NCBI RefSeq assembly: GCF_004151275.2
Contig: NZ_CP130821.1
Span: 2,356,001-2,420,000 of the forward strand
Length of the DNA stretch: 64,000 nucleotides
Source of the DNA: Flavobacterium dauae
GTDB lineage: Bacteria; Bacteroidota; Bacteroidia; Flavobacteriales; Flavobacteriaceae
Reading direction: 5' to 3'
Under the pieces are notes generated by a model that had not been told where the DNA came from, ran no database searches, and saw only the letters and a program-made list of their open reading frames with translations. This document shows, piece after piece, positions 49,282 to 58,141 of this stretch. The position numbers and the translations under genes were made by a program. Positions within the stretch are counted from its first letter, which is position 1; every line of letters starts with the position of its first letter.

Positions 49282-49901
49282 ATAAGTGTAATTTTATTTC
49301 TGCCCAATGCTACCTTTCCCATTTCTTCTAATTGCTTCAGTAATCGAGACACCACTACTCGTGCCGTTCCTAATTCATTCGCTAATTGCTCGTGTGTTAT
49401 GGTTAGGGTTTTATTGCCTGTAAGTTCTTGTTTTTTGTAAAGCAGCGTTAATAAACGTTCATCTACTTTTTTAAAGGCAATAGCGTTGACAATTTCTAAT
49501 AATTCTTCAAAACGCTTGTGATACAATCTAAAAATATAATCTAACCATTGCGGATATTCTTTAATAAACAACGAAACTTTATCAACTGGCAAAAACAAAA
49601 TCTCCGCATCATCTTCTACTTCTGCTTTTACTTTGCTTGTTTCATTGTGCAATCCACCTAAAAACGACATAATACAGCTTTCGCCCGATTTGATATAATA
49701 CAGTAAGATTTCTCTGCCGTCTTCTTCTGTCCGAATCACCTTCAACGTTCCTTTTACAACAATGGGAATAGAGCGAACCGAAGCATTTTCGTTTAATATC
49801 ACGGTTCCTGCATTGTACTCTTTTATGATACTGTATTGGTATAGTTTTTCTAATAAATCCGGGGAAGATTTAAATTCTGATATCTGTTCTAGAGCTTCCA
49901 T
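49278..49901 (-). CDS. Crp/Fnr family transcription regulator
   Basis: 207 residues. Cyclic-nucleotide-binding-type jelly roll about 20-125 (ILNENASVRSIPIVVKGTLK, YIKSGESCIMSF). Winged HTH about 150-205 with THEQLANELGTARVVVSRLLKQLEE. No FNR-type N-terminal cysteine set, so it is not an obvious iron-sulfur sensor. Probably controls the DUF202 and YeeE promoters just downstream. Confidence 0.9.
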   Translation of the reverse strand: MEALEQISEFKSSPDLLEKLYQYSIIKEYNAGTVILNENASVRSIPIVVKGTLKVIRTEEDGREILLYYIKSGESCIMSFLGGLHNETSKVKAEVEDDAEILFLPVDKVSLFIKEYPQWLDYIFRLYHKRFEELLEIVNAIAFKKVDERLLTLLYKKQELTGNKTLTITHEQLANELGTARVVVSRLLKQLEEMGKVALGRNKITLM

Positions 49902-49972
49902 AATCGTTTTAAATTATTTTTCTAAAGATAGTTAGTATTTCACATATCTTACAATTATCAGCACACTACCTT

Positions 49973-49986
49973 TTTGTCACGACAAA
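49973..49986. promoter_or_regulatory. Inverted repeat between crp-family gene and rarA
   Basis: TTTGTC-AC-GACAAA, a 6-2-6 inverted repeat, in the 106-bp divergent spacer. A possible autoregulatory site of the Crp-family protein or an operator for rarA. Confidence 0.3.
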
Positions 49987-50007
49987 TCTATTCCTTAATT
50001 TTACCTT

Positions 50008-51285
50008 ATGAAAGCACCATTAGCAGAGCGTATCCGTCCAAAAACGCTAGAAGAGTATATTAGCCAGTCACATTTAGTTGGCGAAACCGGAATTTTAACA
50101 CAGAACATTAAACGCGGCATTATTCCTTCAATGATTTTTTGGGGACCGCCCGGAACAGGTAAAACCACACTTGCCGAGATTATCGCTCAAGAAAGCAACC
50201 GTCCGTTTTATACACTTAGTGCAATTAATGCCGGGGTAAAAGACGTACGTGAAGTAATTGAAAAAGCCAAAGGCAGCGGCGGATTGTTTACGCCTAAAAA
50301 TCCTATTTTGTTTATCGATGAAATTCACCGTTTCAGCAAATCGCAACAAGATTCTCTGTTGGCAGCTGTTGAAAAAGGGTGGGTTACGCTGATTGGTGCT
50401 ACGACCGAAAATCCGAGTTTTGAGGTAATTCCCGCATTGCTATCGCGTTGTCAGGTTTATACTTTAAATGCGTTTACAAAAGTCGATTTAGAAACTTTGT
50501 TAAACCGTGCCATAAAAGTTGATGAAGAATTACAATCAAAAAACATTGTGATTAAAGAAAACGAAGCTTTATTCAGAGTTTCAGGTGGCGATGGCAGAAA
50601 ATTATTGAATACTTTTGAATTAATTGTAAATTCGATTGGTGATGAAACCGTTGAAATTACCAACGAAAAAGTACTGCAAATTGTTCAGAAGAACACGGTA
50701 TTGTATGATAAAACTGGCGAACAACATTATGATATCATATCGGCCTTTATCAAATCTATTCGCGGAAGCGATCCCAACGGAGCCGTTTACTGGTTAGCCC
50801 GAATGATTGAAGGCGGCGAAGATTTAAAATTCATTGCCCGAAGATTGGTTATTTCGGCTTCAGAAGATATTGGTTTGGCAAATCCAACGGCAATTATTAT
50901 GGCAAATAACATCTTTCAGTCGGTATCTGTTATTGGTTATCCCGAAAGTAGAATATTATTGAGCCAGTGTGCTATTTATTTGGCAACATCGCCCAAAAGC
51001 AACACAAGTTATATGGCAATTGGCAAGGCACAAGCAGCAGTAAAACAGACCGGAGATTTATCGGTTCCGATTCATTTGCGAAATGCTCCTACTAAATTAA
51101 TGAAAGAGCTGGGTTATGGCGAAGATTACAAATACAGCCACGATTATCCCGGCAATTTTGCCTATCAGGAATTTTTACCAGACGATTTGACAAATACTCC
51201 TTTTTATGAACCCGGAGAAAATGCACGTGAAAAACAAACCAGAGATTTTTTGCACCAACGCTGGCAAGGGAAATATAGGTATTAG
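50008..51285 (+). CDS. rarA: Replication-associated recombination protein RarA (MgsA)
   Basis: 425 residues. AAA+ clamp-loader-like ATPase: Walker A GPPGTGKT (46-53), Walker B FIDEIH (102-107), sensor 1 around [11 protein letters not shown], arginine finger in LLSRC, then the tetramerisation domain to the end. Acts at stalled replication forks. The last 50 codons occur a second time 2.8 kb downstream (53948-54097) with 94% identity. This is the intact copy, but it has lost the terminator, which stayed with the fragment. Confidence 0.95.
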   Translation: MKAPLAERIRPKTLEEYISQSHLVGETGILTQNIKRGIIPSMIFWGPPGTGKTTLAEIIAQESNRPFYTLSAINAGVKDVREVIEKAKGSGGLFTPKNPILFIDEIHRFSKSQQDSLLAAVEKGWVTLIGATTENPSFEVIPALLSRCQVYTLNAFTKVDLETLLNRAIKVDEELQSKNIVIKENEALFRVSGGDGRKLLNTFELIVNSIGDETVEITNEKVLQIVQKNTVLYDKTGEQHYDIISAFIKSIRGSDPNGAVYWLARMIEGGEDLKFIARRLVISASEDIGLANPTAIIMANNIFQSVSVIGYPESRILLSQCAIYLATSPKSNTSYMAIGKAQAAVKQTGDLSVPIHLRNAPTKLMKELGYGEDYKYSHDYPGNFAYQEFLPDDLTNTPFYEPGENAREKQTRDFLHQRWQGKYRY

Positions 51286-51312
51286 ATAAAAAATTTAACA
51301 CTGTAATGACTA

Positions 51313-52335
51313 CTATTTTTCTTTCAACCACAAACTTACTCTTACTAATAATATCAATACAGGAACTTCCACAAGAGGACCAATAACACCTACAAATGCC
51401 TGTGGCGAATGAATGCCAAACACAGCTATCGCTACAGCTATCGCTAATTCAAAATTGTTGCCTGTGGCTGTAAATGCTATGGATGCGTTTTTGTCGTAGG
51501 GAATTTTTAGAGATTTGTTGATAAAGAAGCTCACAAAAAACATTAATATAAAATAGATTACTAACGGTATGGCAACTTTTACCACATCCATTGGTAACTC
51601 TACTATTTTATCGCCTTTTAAGCTAAACATCAGCACGATAGTAAATAACAAAGCATATAAAGTAATAGGCGAAATAGCAGGGACAAATTTTCTATTATAC
51701 CATTCTATACCTTTTGATTTGATAAGGAAATAACGGCTTAGAAAACCTGCCAAGAAAGGAATGCCTAAATATATCAATACGCTTTCTGTTACATCTTTCA
51801 TTGATACGCTTACATTGAAATTGGCTAATCCTAATTTATTTGGTAATACGTTGATGAATAACCAAACTAAGAAGCTGTAAGAAAGTACCTGAAAGATACT
51901 GTTTAATGCGACTAACATCGCTGTATATTCTCTGTTGGCTTTTGCCAAATCACTCCATACGATTACCATTGCGATACATCTTGCCAAACCTATCAGTATT
52001 AGACCTGCCATATAATCGGGTTCGTTCCTTAAAAACAGAACGGCTAACCCGAACATCAGCAGGGTACCGATAACCCAATTCATAATTAAGGATATGCCGA
52101 TTACTTTTTTATCTTTAAATGCTTGGGGCAATAATGTATAATCTACCTTTGCCAATGGCGGATACATCATCAGTATCAAACCTATTGCCAAAGGAATATT
52201 GGTCGTACCTATGGACAAGCTGTCTGTTATATTGGAAATATTAGGAAAGAAATAACCCAAGCCCACACCAAACGCCATTGCAAGGAATATCCATAAGGTG
52301 AGGTAACGGTCAAGAAATTTTAGTTTTGGTTGCAT
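51313..52335 (-). CDS. arsB: ACR3 family arsenite efflux transporter
   Basis: 340 residues, ten membrane helices. The conserved cysteine C120 in [14 protein letters not shown] of helix 4 is present. Exports arsenite by proton antiport. Starts 3 bp after the arsC-like gene. Last gene of the ars unit; 27 bp separate its stop from that of rarA, with no terminator between. Confidence 0.95.
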   Translation of the reverse strand: MQPKLKFLDRYLTLWIFLAMAFGVGLGYFFPNISNITDSLSIGTTNIPLAIGLILMMYPPLAKVDYTLLPQAFKDKKVIGISLIMNWVIGTLLMFGLAVLFLRNEPDYMAGLILIGLARCIAMVIVWSDLAKANREYTAMLVALNSIFQVLSYSFLVWLFINVLPNKLGLANFNVSVSMKDVTESVLIYLGIPFLAGFLSRYFLIKSKGIEWYNRKFVPAISPITLYALLFTIVLMFSLKGDKIVELPMDVVKVAIPLVIYFILMFFVSFFINKSLKIPYDKNASIAFTATGNNFELAIAVAIAVFGIHSPQAFVGVIGPLVEVPVLILLVRVSLWLKEK

Positions 52336-52338
52336 CGG

Positions 52339-52953
52339 TTATTTTTTAATCATTGAAAAAACATAGAACATTTCCGTTGCTATCTGCAAACTCCTTTCTG
52401 CATATACCTTTGATTGCTCCAGTGTATTGTCCGATATTTTAGGGTCTTCAAATGTGATAGGTATTTTTTTTTCCGCACCTGCAATAAACGGACATCCACC
52501 GTCTGCCTGTGAACAGGTCATAATGGCTACAAATGCAGATACTGGGTTGAACGGACTATCATATTTTTTGGAAAAACCGATTACAGGTAAAGCATTGTCG
52601 CTGTATTTTATGGCATATACAGGATTATTATTGTCTGTAATTTTGAAGATGCTAAAACCCTGATTGGTCAATGTTTCTGCGACTTTTGGGAATAGTGCCG
52701 TTTCTTCCGTACCACCCGAATAGCAATATACGTTTAGAATATTAAAATGTGCTGCTGCTACCTGTGCCCAAACCTGTGATAAATGGCTTCTTCGGGAATT
52801 GTGGGTACAGATGAAATTGATATTTATATCCTGCTTGTTGTGTACTTTTTGCTGTACAAAATCTACCAAGGATTGTAATATGGTTTTACGTTCTTCGCTG
52901 ATGTTTTGAACAGTAATATTATTGTTAATGGTATCGGCTAATTGTTTGTACAT
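52339..52953 (-). CDS. arsC: Arsenate reductase/protein-tyrosine-phosphatase-like
   Basis: 204 residues. A low-molecular-weight phosphatase P-loop C49-x5-R55 in FICTHNSRRS, with a further cysteine pair in CSQADGGCPF for the redox relay. The N-terminal helical extension of about 40 residues is characteristic of the Bacteroidota type. Reduces arsenate to arsenite for the exporter. Confidence 0.9.
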   Translation of the reverse strand: MYKQLADTINNNITVQNISEERKTILQSLVDFVQQKVHNKQDININFICTHNSRRSHLSQVWAQVAAAHFNILNVYCYSGGTEETALFPKVAETLTNQGFSIFKITDNNNPVYAIKYSDNALPVIGFSKKYDSPFNPVSAFVAIMTCSQADGGCPFIAGAEKKIPITFEDPKISDNTLEQSKVYAERSLQIATEMFYVFSMIKK

Positions 52954-52972
52954 AATAATTGTTATTTAGATT

Positions 52973-53437
52973 TTAGCAACATCCCGAATTGGGTGTACAG
53001 CAAGCATTATTCAGCTCTGATAATTTTACTTTCTGTTTTTCGGCAGGAATACCGCAGGCATCACTTGCCAAACAAGCGGTTTGTTTGTTCTTCAGTACAA
53101 AGTGATTTCCGTTAAAATCCAAGTCGTATTTACCAACTGTTTCGCTTTGATATTCTACTTCTATTTCGGCATCCTCAATACCTAATTTTTCTTCGGATAA
53201 TTTGATGATGCTTAATAGTTTGGTTGGCTTTAGTCGGTGTTCAAAATCGTTGGCATTCCATAATTGAAAATTGACAACTTTTTCATTACGGATTGTTCCG
53301 CCACAATCAATGAAATGTTTTGTGATTACGCCTACTTCTGTAACGTGAAAGTGTTCAGGTACGAATGCTCCGTTCTCTAATTGAAATTCAACATTATCCA
53401 ATGCTGGTAAGATTTCTTTGATTTTTGATAGTTTCAT
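52973..53437 (-). CDS. DUF6428 family protein of ars operons
   Basis: 154 residues, soluble. The conserved start MKLSKIKEILPALDNVEFQL and HVTEVGVITKHFIDCGG strip match DUF6428. The C-terminal end NNACCTPNSGCC carries four cysteines in two CC pairs, in addition to CLASDAC nearby. Such cysteine clusters fit binding of arsenite or another thiophile, as a chaperone; this is inference. Between arsR and arsC. Confidence 0.85.
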   Translation of the reverse strand: MKLSKIKEILPALDNVEFQLENGAFVPEHFHVTEVGVITKHFIDCGGTIRNEKVVNFQLWNANDFEHRLKPTKLLSIIKLSEEKLGIEDAEIEVEYQSETVGKYDLDFNGNHFVLKNKQTACLASDACGIPAEKQKVKLSELNNACCTPNSGCC

Positions 53438-53495
53438 TGTTTTTTTATTTAATTGTTATATTGCTTTATTACGATTGATATGCTCAAAAAAATGC

Positions 53496-53825
53496 TTAAC
53501 AGCATTTATCAACACCCACATTATCTATAAAGAAAGTAGTGAGTTCTTTTTTAAGCTGTTGCCAAACATTTTCATCAATACAATAACACACGCTTGTTCC
53601 CTCTATATTTCCTTTGATGATACCAATGTTTTTAAGCTCTTTTAAATGTTGCGAAATCGTAGCCTGCGCCAATCCTAATTCTTCCACTAAGTCATTACAA
53701 ATACAAGCATTCTGCTTAACAATATATTGTAAAATAGCGATACGGGCAGGATGAGCCAATGCTTTTAAGGAGATTGCCAGGCTATTTTGCTGTTCTGTAA
53801 ATATTTCTGTTTTTGTTACACCCAT
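53496..53825 (-). CDS. arsR: ArsR family repressor
   Basis: 109 residues, winged HTH (LVEELGLAQATISQHLKELKNIGII). Cysteines that may bind arsenite: C41/C43 (ACICN), C80/C82 (SVCYC) and C108/C109 at the end. First gene of the ars unit. A matching inverted repeat lies just upstream. Confidence 0.92.
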   Translation of the reverse strand: MGVTKTEIFTEQQNSLAISLKALAHPARIAILQYIVKQNACICNDLVEELGLAQATISQHLKELKNIGIIKGNIEGTSVCYCIDENVWQQLKKELTTFFIDNVGVDKCC

Positions 53826-53842
53826 TTCATCTGTAGATATTC

Positions 53843-53858
53843 ATCGCAATATTACGAT
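53843..53858 (-). promoter_or_regulatory. ArsR operator
   Basis: ATCG-CAATATTA-CGAT inverted repeat within a longer imperfect ATATT...AATAT frame, 18 bp upstream of arsR. It overlaps a TAATATTG -7-like box on the minus strand, as expected for an ArsR/SmtB repressor site. Confidence 0.6.
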
Positions 53859-53923
53859 AAAAAAATATAATCATACAAAAAATTAAAAAAATATTTCTTA
53901 TAACATTTTAGGGAGATTATTTA

Positions 53924-54097
53924 ATGAATCAGAAAATAATTAGGGATAGCCACGATTATCCCGGCAATTTTGCCTATCAGGAATTTTTACCGGACGATTT
54001 GACAAATACGCCTTTTTACGAACCCGGAGAAAATGCCCGCGAAAAACAAACCAAAGATTTTTTGCACCAACGCTGGCAAGGGAAATATAATTATTAA
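53924..54097 (+). pseudogene. Duplicate 3' end of rarA
   Basis: From 53948 to the stop at 54097 the 150 bp align without gaps to 51136-51285, with nine differences. Six are silent, counting the TAG/TAA stop; two codons change (R to K, R to N). An in-frame ATG at 53924 adds MNQKIIRD, giving a 57-residue reading frame, too short to be functional RarA. It keeps the original rarA terminator. It marks the right boundary of the inserted ars block. Confidence 0.9.
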
Positions 54098-54098
54098 A

Positions 54099-54122
54099 AA
54101 AACACTTCGTTTGAAGTGTTTT
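54099..54122. terminator. Bidirectional terminator after the rarA fragment
   Basis: AAAACACTTC (54099-54108), loop GTTT, GAAGTGTTTT (54113-54122). Probably the former terminator of rarA, convergent with the gene at 54129. Confidence 0.9.
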
Positions 54123-54128
54123 TAGTTA

Positions 54129-54542
54129 TTACTTTTTATTTAAAACCGAATATTCTAAAGCATTTTTCAACGCATCAACGTGAGATTTGTCACGTTTTTT
54201 TAAACGGCTTTCTCCATTGGCGGTAAACACCGTTTGGCTTTTGCAGTTAACCAATGTAATTTGCAACTTGGTAGCCAACATAGATTTATCTCGTTCCACA
54301 TTGCACTTCAACAGTTTACAAGGATCTGCTTTTACTTCTTGTGGTAATTCCTGATCGTCGTAAAAAACGGTGTAACCGGCTTCTTCTAATTTGTGTTTCA
54401 AAAATGAATTTACGCGGTATTCGTTAAATTCTTCCTGAAAGTTATAAACTTTTTTCATTTGAACATATTTGGCATTCAAACCTTGTGCCTGCATGCCTAA
54501 ACCTAAGCATGTAAAAAGCATTAAAAATAATAATTTTTTCAT
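54129..54542 (-). CDS. Secreted protein of unknown function
   Basis: 137 residues with a signal peptide (about 1-19, ending GMQAQ). The rest is charged, with two cysteines (CKLLKC) that may form a disulfide, and no recognised domain. It lies 1 bp after the yjjG stop and is the last gene of the operon beginning with the ABC ATPase, though a functional link is not implied. Confidence 0.65.
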   Translation of the reverse strand: MKKLLFLMLFTCLGLGMQAQGLNAKYVQMKKVYNFQEEFNEYRVNSFLKHKLEEAGYTVFYDDQELPQEVKADPCKLLKCNVERDKSMLATKLQITLVNCKSQTVFTANGESRLKKRDKSHVDALKNALEYSVLNKK

Positions 54543-54543
54543 T

Positions 54544-55233
54544 TTATAATAGATCTAAAAGTTGATTTAATTGATGAATTTCGGTGATGTTGTCTGTATT
54601 TTTTAATCTAAATTCGTTAAACCAGATCACATCCATACCTACATTTAACGCACCGTGAATATCGGCTTTTATGTTATCGCCAATCATTAAACTGTTTTGC
54701 GGCCGAACATTTGCCTGCGATAAAGCATATTGAAAAATTACCGGATCGGGCTTTTTTACTCCTGCTTTTTCTGAATTGGTTACGGTTTCAAAATAATGAT
54801 CGAGCTTTGAATTTTTCAGCTTTTTTTCCTGAACCTTTTCAGGTCCGTTGGTGATAATATGTAAACGGTATTTTGATTTTAACTGATCAAGCGTTTCATA
54901 AGCACCTTGAAAAACATGATTGTAATTGGTCAGGTTTTCAATAAAATAATCGGCAATATGATAGATATGTTCGTCCGAAACAGCCAGTTCAATAGCGTTA
55001 AACGTATCTTTTAATCTGCCGTAACGCAAAAAATCATGGGTAATTTCTTCACGTGCATATTTTTCCCAATATAAATCGTTAATTGGTTTAAAATGTGTCA
55101 TAAAGTCTTGCGTTCCTTCTAATTTTAAATCAGAAAAAACAGCGTGAAACGTCAATGATGAATTTTTATCGAAATCATAAATGGTATGATCCAAATCAAA
55201 AAACAAATCGGTAATATGTTCTTTAGCCTTCAT
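54544..55233 (-). CDS. yjjG: YjjG-type HAD nucleotidase
   Basis: 229 residues. HAD motifs: FFDLDHTIYD (motif I), HIITNGP (motif II), the lysine in KKPDPVIFQ (motif III), MIGDNIKADIHGA (motif IV). Member of the YjjG group that dephosphorylates non-canonical pyrimidine nucleotides. Overlaps the CFFC protein gene by one base. Confidence 0.88.
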   Translation of the reverse strand: MKAKEHITDLFFDLDHTIYDFDKNSSLTFHAVFSDLKLEGTQDFMTHFKPINDLYWEKYAREEITHDFLRYGRLKDTFNAIELAVSDEHIYHIADYFIENLTNYNHVFQGAYETLDQLKSKYRLHIITNGPEKVQEKKLKNSKLDHYFETVTNSEKAGVKKPDPVIFQYALSQANVRPQNSLMIGDNIKADIHGALNVGMDVIWFNEFRLKNTDNITEIHQLNQLLDLL

Positions 55234-55715
55234 TATTTTTGATGTGTTATTACAGCGTTTTCAATGTGATAAATCCAATCGTCGATATCATCGGCATTGT
55301 ATCTAAACGTACCTTCCATAGTTACGTAGGTATCGGTTTTCAATCGGGGCGTACTACCTTTAAACTTGATACCCATAATGGTTTCAGGCCCTGCATTTCC
55401 ACAGAAAAAACACTGTGCAAAAACATTTTTACTCAACGCGTATGTTTTACTGTCAATCGGCACAATAAAACCCGAAGCTTTGATTTTTTTACCTTGTAAA
55501 GCTTTTAATGTTCCGTTTATTATTGGATACATTACTTCGCCGTAATGCGGGTTTTTCTTTTTAACGAAATCAATCTGACCCAATAATTTCCAAGTGACTT
55601 CGGTTGGGTTTTGATCGTAAAATTCCAATGGTTTTTCTGTTGTGTTTTTTACAGAGAAGCTCATTAAAAAAACGGCTAATCCGCAATAAGTTGCAACGAA
55701 TATTTTTTTTAACAT
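55233..55715 (-). CDS. Secreted CFFC protein, DUF3299-like (copy 2)
   Basis: 160 residues with a signal peptide (about 1-22). The conserved core QCFFCGNAGPETIMGIKFKG follows a strand-rich stretch (KIKASGFIVPIDSK). Looks like a DUF3299-type periplasmic protein; the CxxC pair is a candidate metal or redox site. Paralogue of the neighbour 5 bp upstream (56173-55721), sharing the order SGY/FVIPIDSK, CFFC, ETIMGI and RLKTDT. Confidence 0.75.
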   Translation of the reverse strand: MLKKIFVATYCGLAVFLMSFSVKNTTEKPLEFYDQNPTEVTWKLLGQIDFVKKKNPHYGEVMYPIINGTLKALQGKKIKASGFIVPIDSKTYALSKNVFAQCFFCGNAGPETIMGIKFKGSTPRLKTDTYVTMEGTFRYNADDIDDWIYHIENAVITHQK

Positions 55716-55720
55716 GTTTA

Positions 55721-56173
55721 TTATTTTTTATTGGTAATTACGGCGTTTTGAACATAAAAAGTCCAACCGTCTTTGTTTTTATCGTTATAAAAAAAGGTAC
55801 CTTCTAACGTAATAAAAGTATCGGTTTTTAAGCGTGGTGGTTTGTTTTTAAACTGAATTCCCATAATGGTTTCGATACCTGCATTTGTACTGCAAAAAAA
55901 ACAGTGCGAATACATATTTTTGCTTAAAACATACGATTTACTGTCTATAGGAATCACGTAACCGCTTATTTTTATTTTTTTTCCGTGTAACGATTCTTTT
56001 ATGGTATTACTATAGTTGGCCATAACTCTCATACTTTTGCTAATATTAGCTAGCACTTCCCAAGTCATCTCTGTAGGCTCTTCCTGACTATTGTTTTGAT
56101 TATTCTGCGGGGTAAATCCCATCAAAAACAATGCTGTTATTACGTACAACGTTATTATTATTTTTTTAAGCAT
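55721..56173 (-). CDS. Secreted CFFC protein, DUF3299-like (copy 1)
   Basis: 150 residues, hydrophobic N-terminus (about 1-22). Shares KISGYVIPIDSKSYVLSKN, HCFFCSTNAGIETIMGI and RLKTDTFITLEGTF with the following gene, so the two arose by tandem duplication. Its start overlaps the permease gene by 8 bp. Position suggests a periplasmic partner of the ABC transporter. Confidence 0.75.
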   Translation of the reverse strand: MLKKIIITLYVITALFLMGFTPQNNQNNSQEEPTEMTWEVLANISKSMRVMANYSNTIKESLHGKKIKISGYVIPIDSKSYVLSKNMYSHCFFCSTNAGIETIMGIQFKNKPPRLKTDTFITLEGTFFYNDKNKDGWTFYVQNAVITNKK

Positions 56174-57422
56174 TTGCCAATGTTTTTGATATGTTTAACG
56201 AATACGCTTTAATTGCCGGAATAATGGCTGCCAAAAAGCCTACAGTTAATGTGGCTACAAATAACATTCCTTCTTCTTTCCATAAAAATTCAAACGGATT
56301 AAATGCCATTTTAAATTCTTCTTGCGAAGATACGGATAAGAAATGTAATCCAACTCTACCAAAAACAATACCAAGAATAAACCCGATAGTACACAAAAAG
56401 ATACTTTCTAACAAAACCAACCATAATAGTTGCAATTTAGTAGCTCCAGTAATTCTAAGCAACGCAAATTCGTACTTGCGTTCTTTCAATGTGTTGTACA
56501 ATGCAACAAAAATACTAATGCCCGAAATAAGCATAATGCCGTACGCCAAATAAGTTAATGCCGAAATTCCTACACCAAACATAGCAAACAAACGATTCAC
56601 TTCTAAAGCCGGCGATGCTGCCTGCATTTCGGTATTTTGAGGAATGATTCTTGGCCAGGTCATTTTAGCCATATTGTTACGCAATTTTAATAAAACTGCT
56701 GTAATTTCTTTTCCTTCGTGTGGATTGATTTCTTCGTGATGATGCTCCTCGCCTTCTGCATGCTGATGATCGGAATGATTGTGTACTTCTTCTGAATGAT
56801 CTTCGTGCTCATGATCGTGCATATTCCAAACCGATGAGATATTCGATAAAATTAACTGATCAGCAACTTTGCCTGATGGAGCTAATATTCCTACCACTTT
56901 ATACGCATGATGATCGTGTACTTCGCCTTCTTCGGCATCGCCATGCGTTCCAAAAAAAGTATCGCCAATTTTTAAACCAATATTTGCGGCAATGTTAGAC
57001 CCTACAACTACTTCAAAATCTTTTGAAAACAGTTTTCCTTGTTGAATTTTCAAGCCAAAATGCTTGGTGTAATTATCGTTTGTTCCAACAATTTTATAGC
57101 CCAAATAATTATCGCCATAAGCCAGCGGAACGGCACTTTCTACCATTGGATTTTTCATCCAGGTTTCGGCTTCGGTGTACGAAATATTTCCCGGAGGAGC
57201 ATCGATCTGATAAACCGACGATAAAATCAATTGCAACGGACTTCCTTTCGCTCCCAATACCAAATCGATATTATCCATCGATGATGAAAATTTTTCTTCG
57301 AACTGCTTTTGCAACAGAATTAATATCGATATAATAGAAACCGATGCCGTTAAAAGTACAATGCTTAAAAAAGTATTCAGCGGTTTAAACCACGTGTTTT
57401 TCCATGCTATTTTACTAATCAT
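56166..57422 (-). CDS. ABC permease with histidine-rich loop (FtsX/MacB type)
   Basis: 418 residues. One membrane helix near the N-terminus (about 17-37), a large periplasmic MacB-like domain, then three helices in the last 140 residues with the FtsX signature LKERKYEFALLRITGATKLQL. The periplasmic domain contains 16 histidines between 160 and 235, the densest at 202-235, with acidic residues between. Such loops bind zinc or similar ions. Not a general lipoprotein exporter by this feature; metal handling is inferred. Confidence 0.8.
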   Translation of the reverse strand: MISKIAWKNTWFKPLNTFLSIVLLTASVSIISILILLQKQFEEKFSSSMDNIDLVLGAKGSPLQLILSSVYQIDAPPGNISYTEAETWMKNPMVESAVPLAYGDNYLGYKIVGTNDNYTKHFGLKIQQGKLFSKDFEVVVGSNIAANIGLKIGDTFFGTHGDAEEGEVHDHHAYKVVGILAPSGKVADQLILSNISSVWNMHDHEHEDHSEEVHNHSDHQHAEGEEHHHEEINPHEGKEITAVLLKLRNNMAKMTWPRIIPQNTEMQAASPALEVNRLFAMFGVGISALTYLAYGIMLISGISIFVALYNTLKERKYEFALLRITGATKLQLLWLVLLESIFLCTIGFILGIVFGRVGLHFLSVSSQEEFKMAFNPFEFLWKEEGMLFVATLTVGFLAAIIPAIKAYSLNISKTLANA

Positions 57423-58048
57423 GACAAAGTAATTTGGTGGTTAAACAATGATTTTAAACGTTGATCGTGTGTTACAATGATTAATGATGACCGGTATTCT
57501 TTAGCCAAATCGCTCAATAACCGAGCTACAATTAAGGCGTTTTCATCATCTAAACTCGATGTTGGTTCATCTGCCAAAATTACCGATGGATTGTTGATCA
57601 ACGCTCGAGCAATGTTTACACGCTGCTGCTGCCCGATACTTAACTGACTTGGCAATTTATGAACGTGATCTTTCAACCCCAAATTATCCAGAATGTTTAA
57701 GGCTTTTTCTTTGGCTTTTGATTTTTTAGCAATCCACGATGCCAAAACCACATTATCCAACACAGAAAGTGCTTCGATAAAAAACGATTTCTGTAAAATC
57801 ATCCCTACCGATTGCCCACGAAAAGCATCTTGTTTTGAAGTTGTTAACGCTTGAATATTTTGGTTATTTATAAGAATTTTTCCGCTTTCGGGCTGTAACA
57901 AACCACCTAACAAATGTAGCAAAGTGGTTTTACCTGTTCCCGAATTTCCTGTAATCAACAAGGTTTGCCCGTTGGCACAATCAATATCGGGAAAATGGAA
58001 TTTTTGCGTAGCCAAATAGGAAAAAGTAACGTTTTGCGTTTTAATCAT
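57419..58048 (-). CDS. ABC transporter ATP-binding protein
   Basis: 209 residues. Walker A GNSGTGKT, signature LSIGQQQRV, Walker B VILADEPTSSLD, and TH in the H-loop. Of the LolD/MacB-like class. First gene of the six-gene unit; overlaps the permease by 4 bp. Confidence 0.9.
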   Translation of the reverse strand: MIKTQNVTFSYLATQKFHFPDIDCANGQTLLITGNSGTGKTTLLHLLGGLLQPESGKILINNQNIQALTTSKQDAFRGQSVGMILQKSFFIEALSVLDNVVLASWIAKKSKAKEKALNILDNLGLKDHVHKLPSQLSIGQQQRVNIARALINNPSVILADEPTSSLDDENALIVARLLSDLAKEYRSSLIIVTHDQRLKSLFNHQITLS

Positions 58049-58070
58049 TTTTCATGCTTTTAAACGGTAT

Positions 58071-58106
58071 GCAAGATAGTGATTAATTTGCGGATATTAT
58101 AACAGG
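58071..58106 (-). promoter_or_regulatory. Candidate Zur-like box at the ABC operon promoter
   Basis: On the minus strand CCTGTTATAATATCC (58092-58106) agrees with the gammaproteobacterial Zur core GTTATAATATAAC in 11 of 13 positions. A TATCTTGC box (58071-58078) is a near -7 element, so the Zur-like site covers the -33 region. Bacteroidota Zur sites are less well known, so this stays tentative. Confidence 0.4.
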
Positions 58107-58141
58107 TTTGTTTCAGGTTATAGTTTGTTTAAAGTTTTAGC

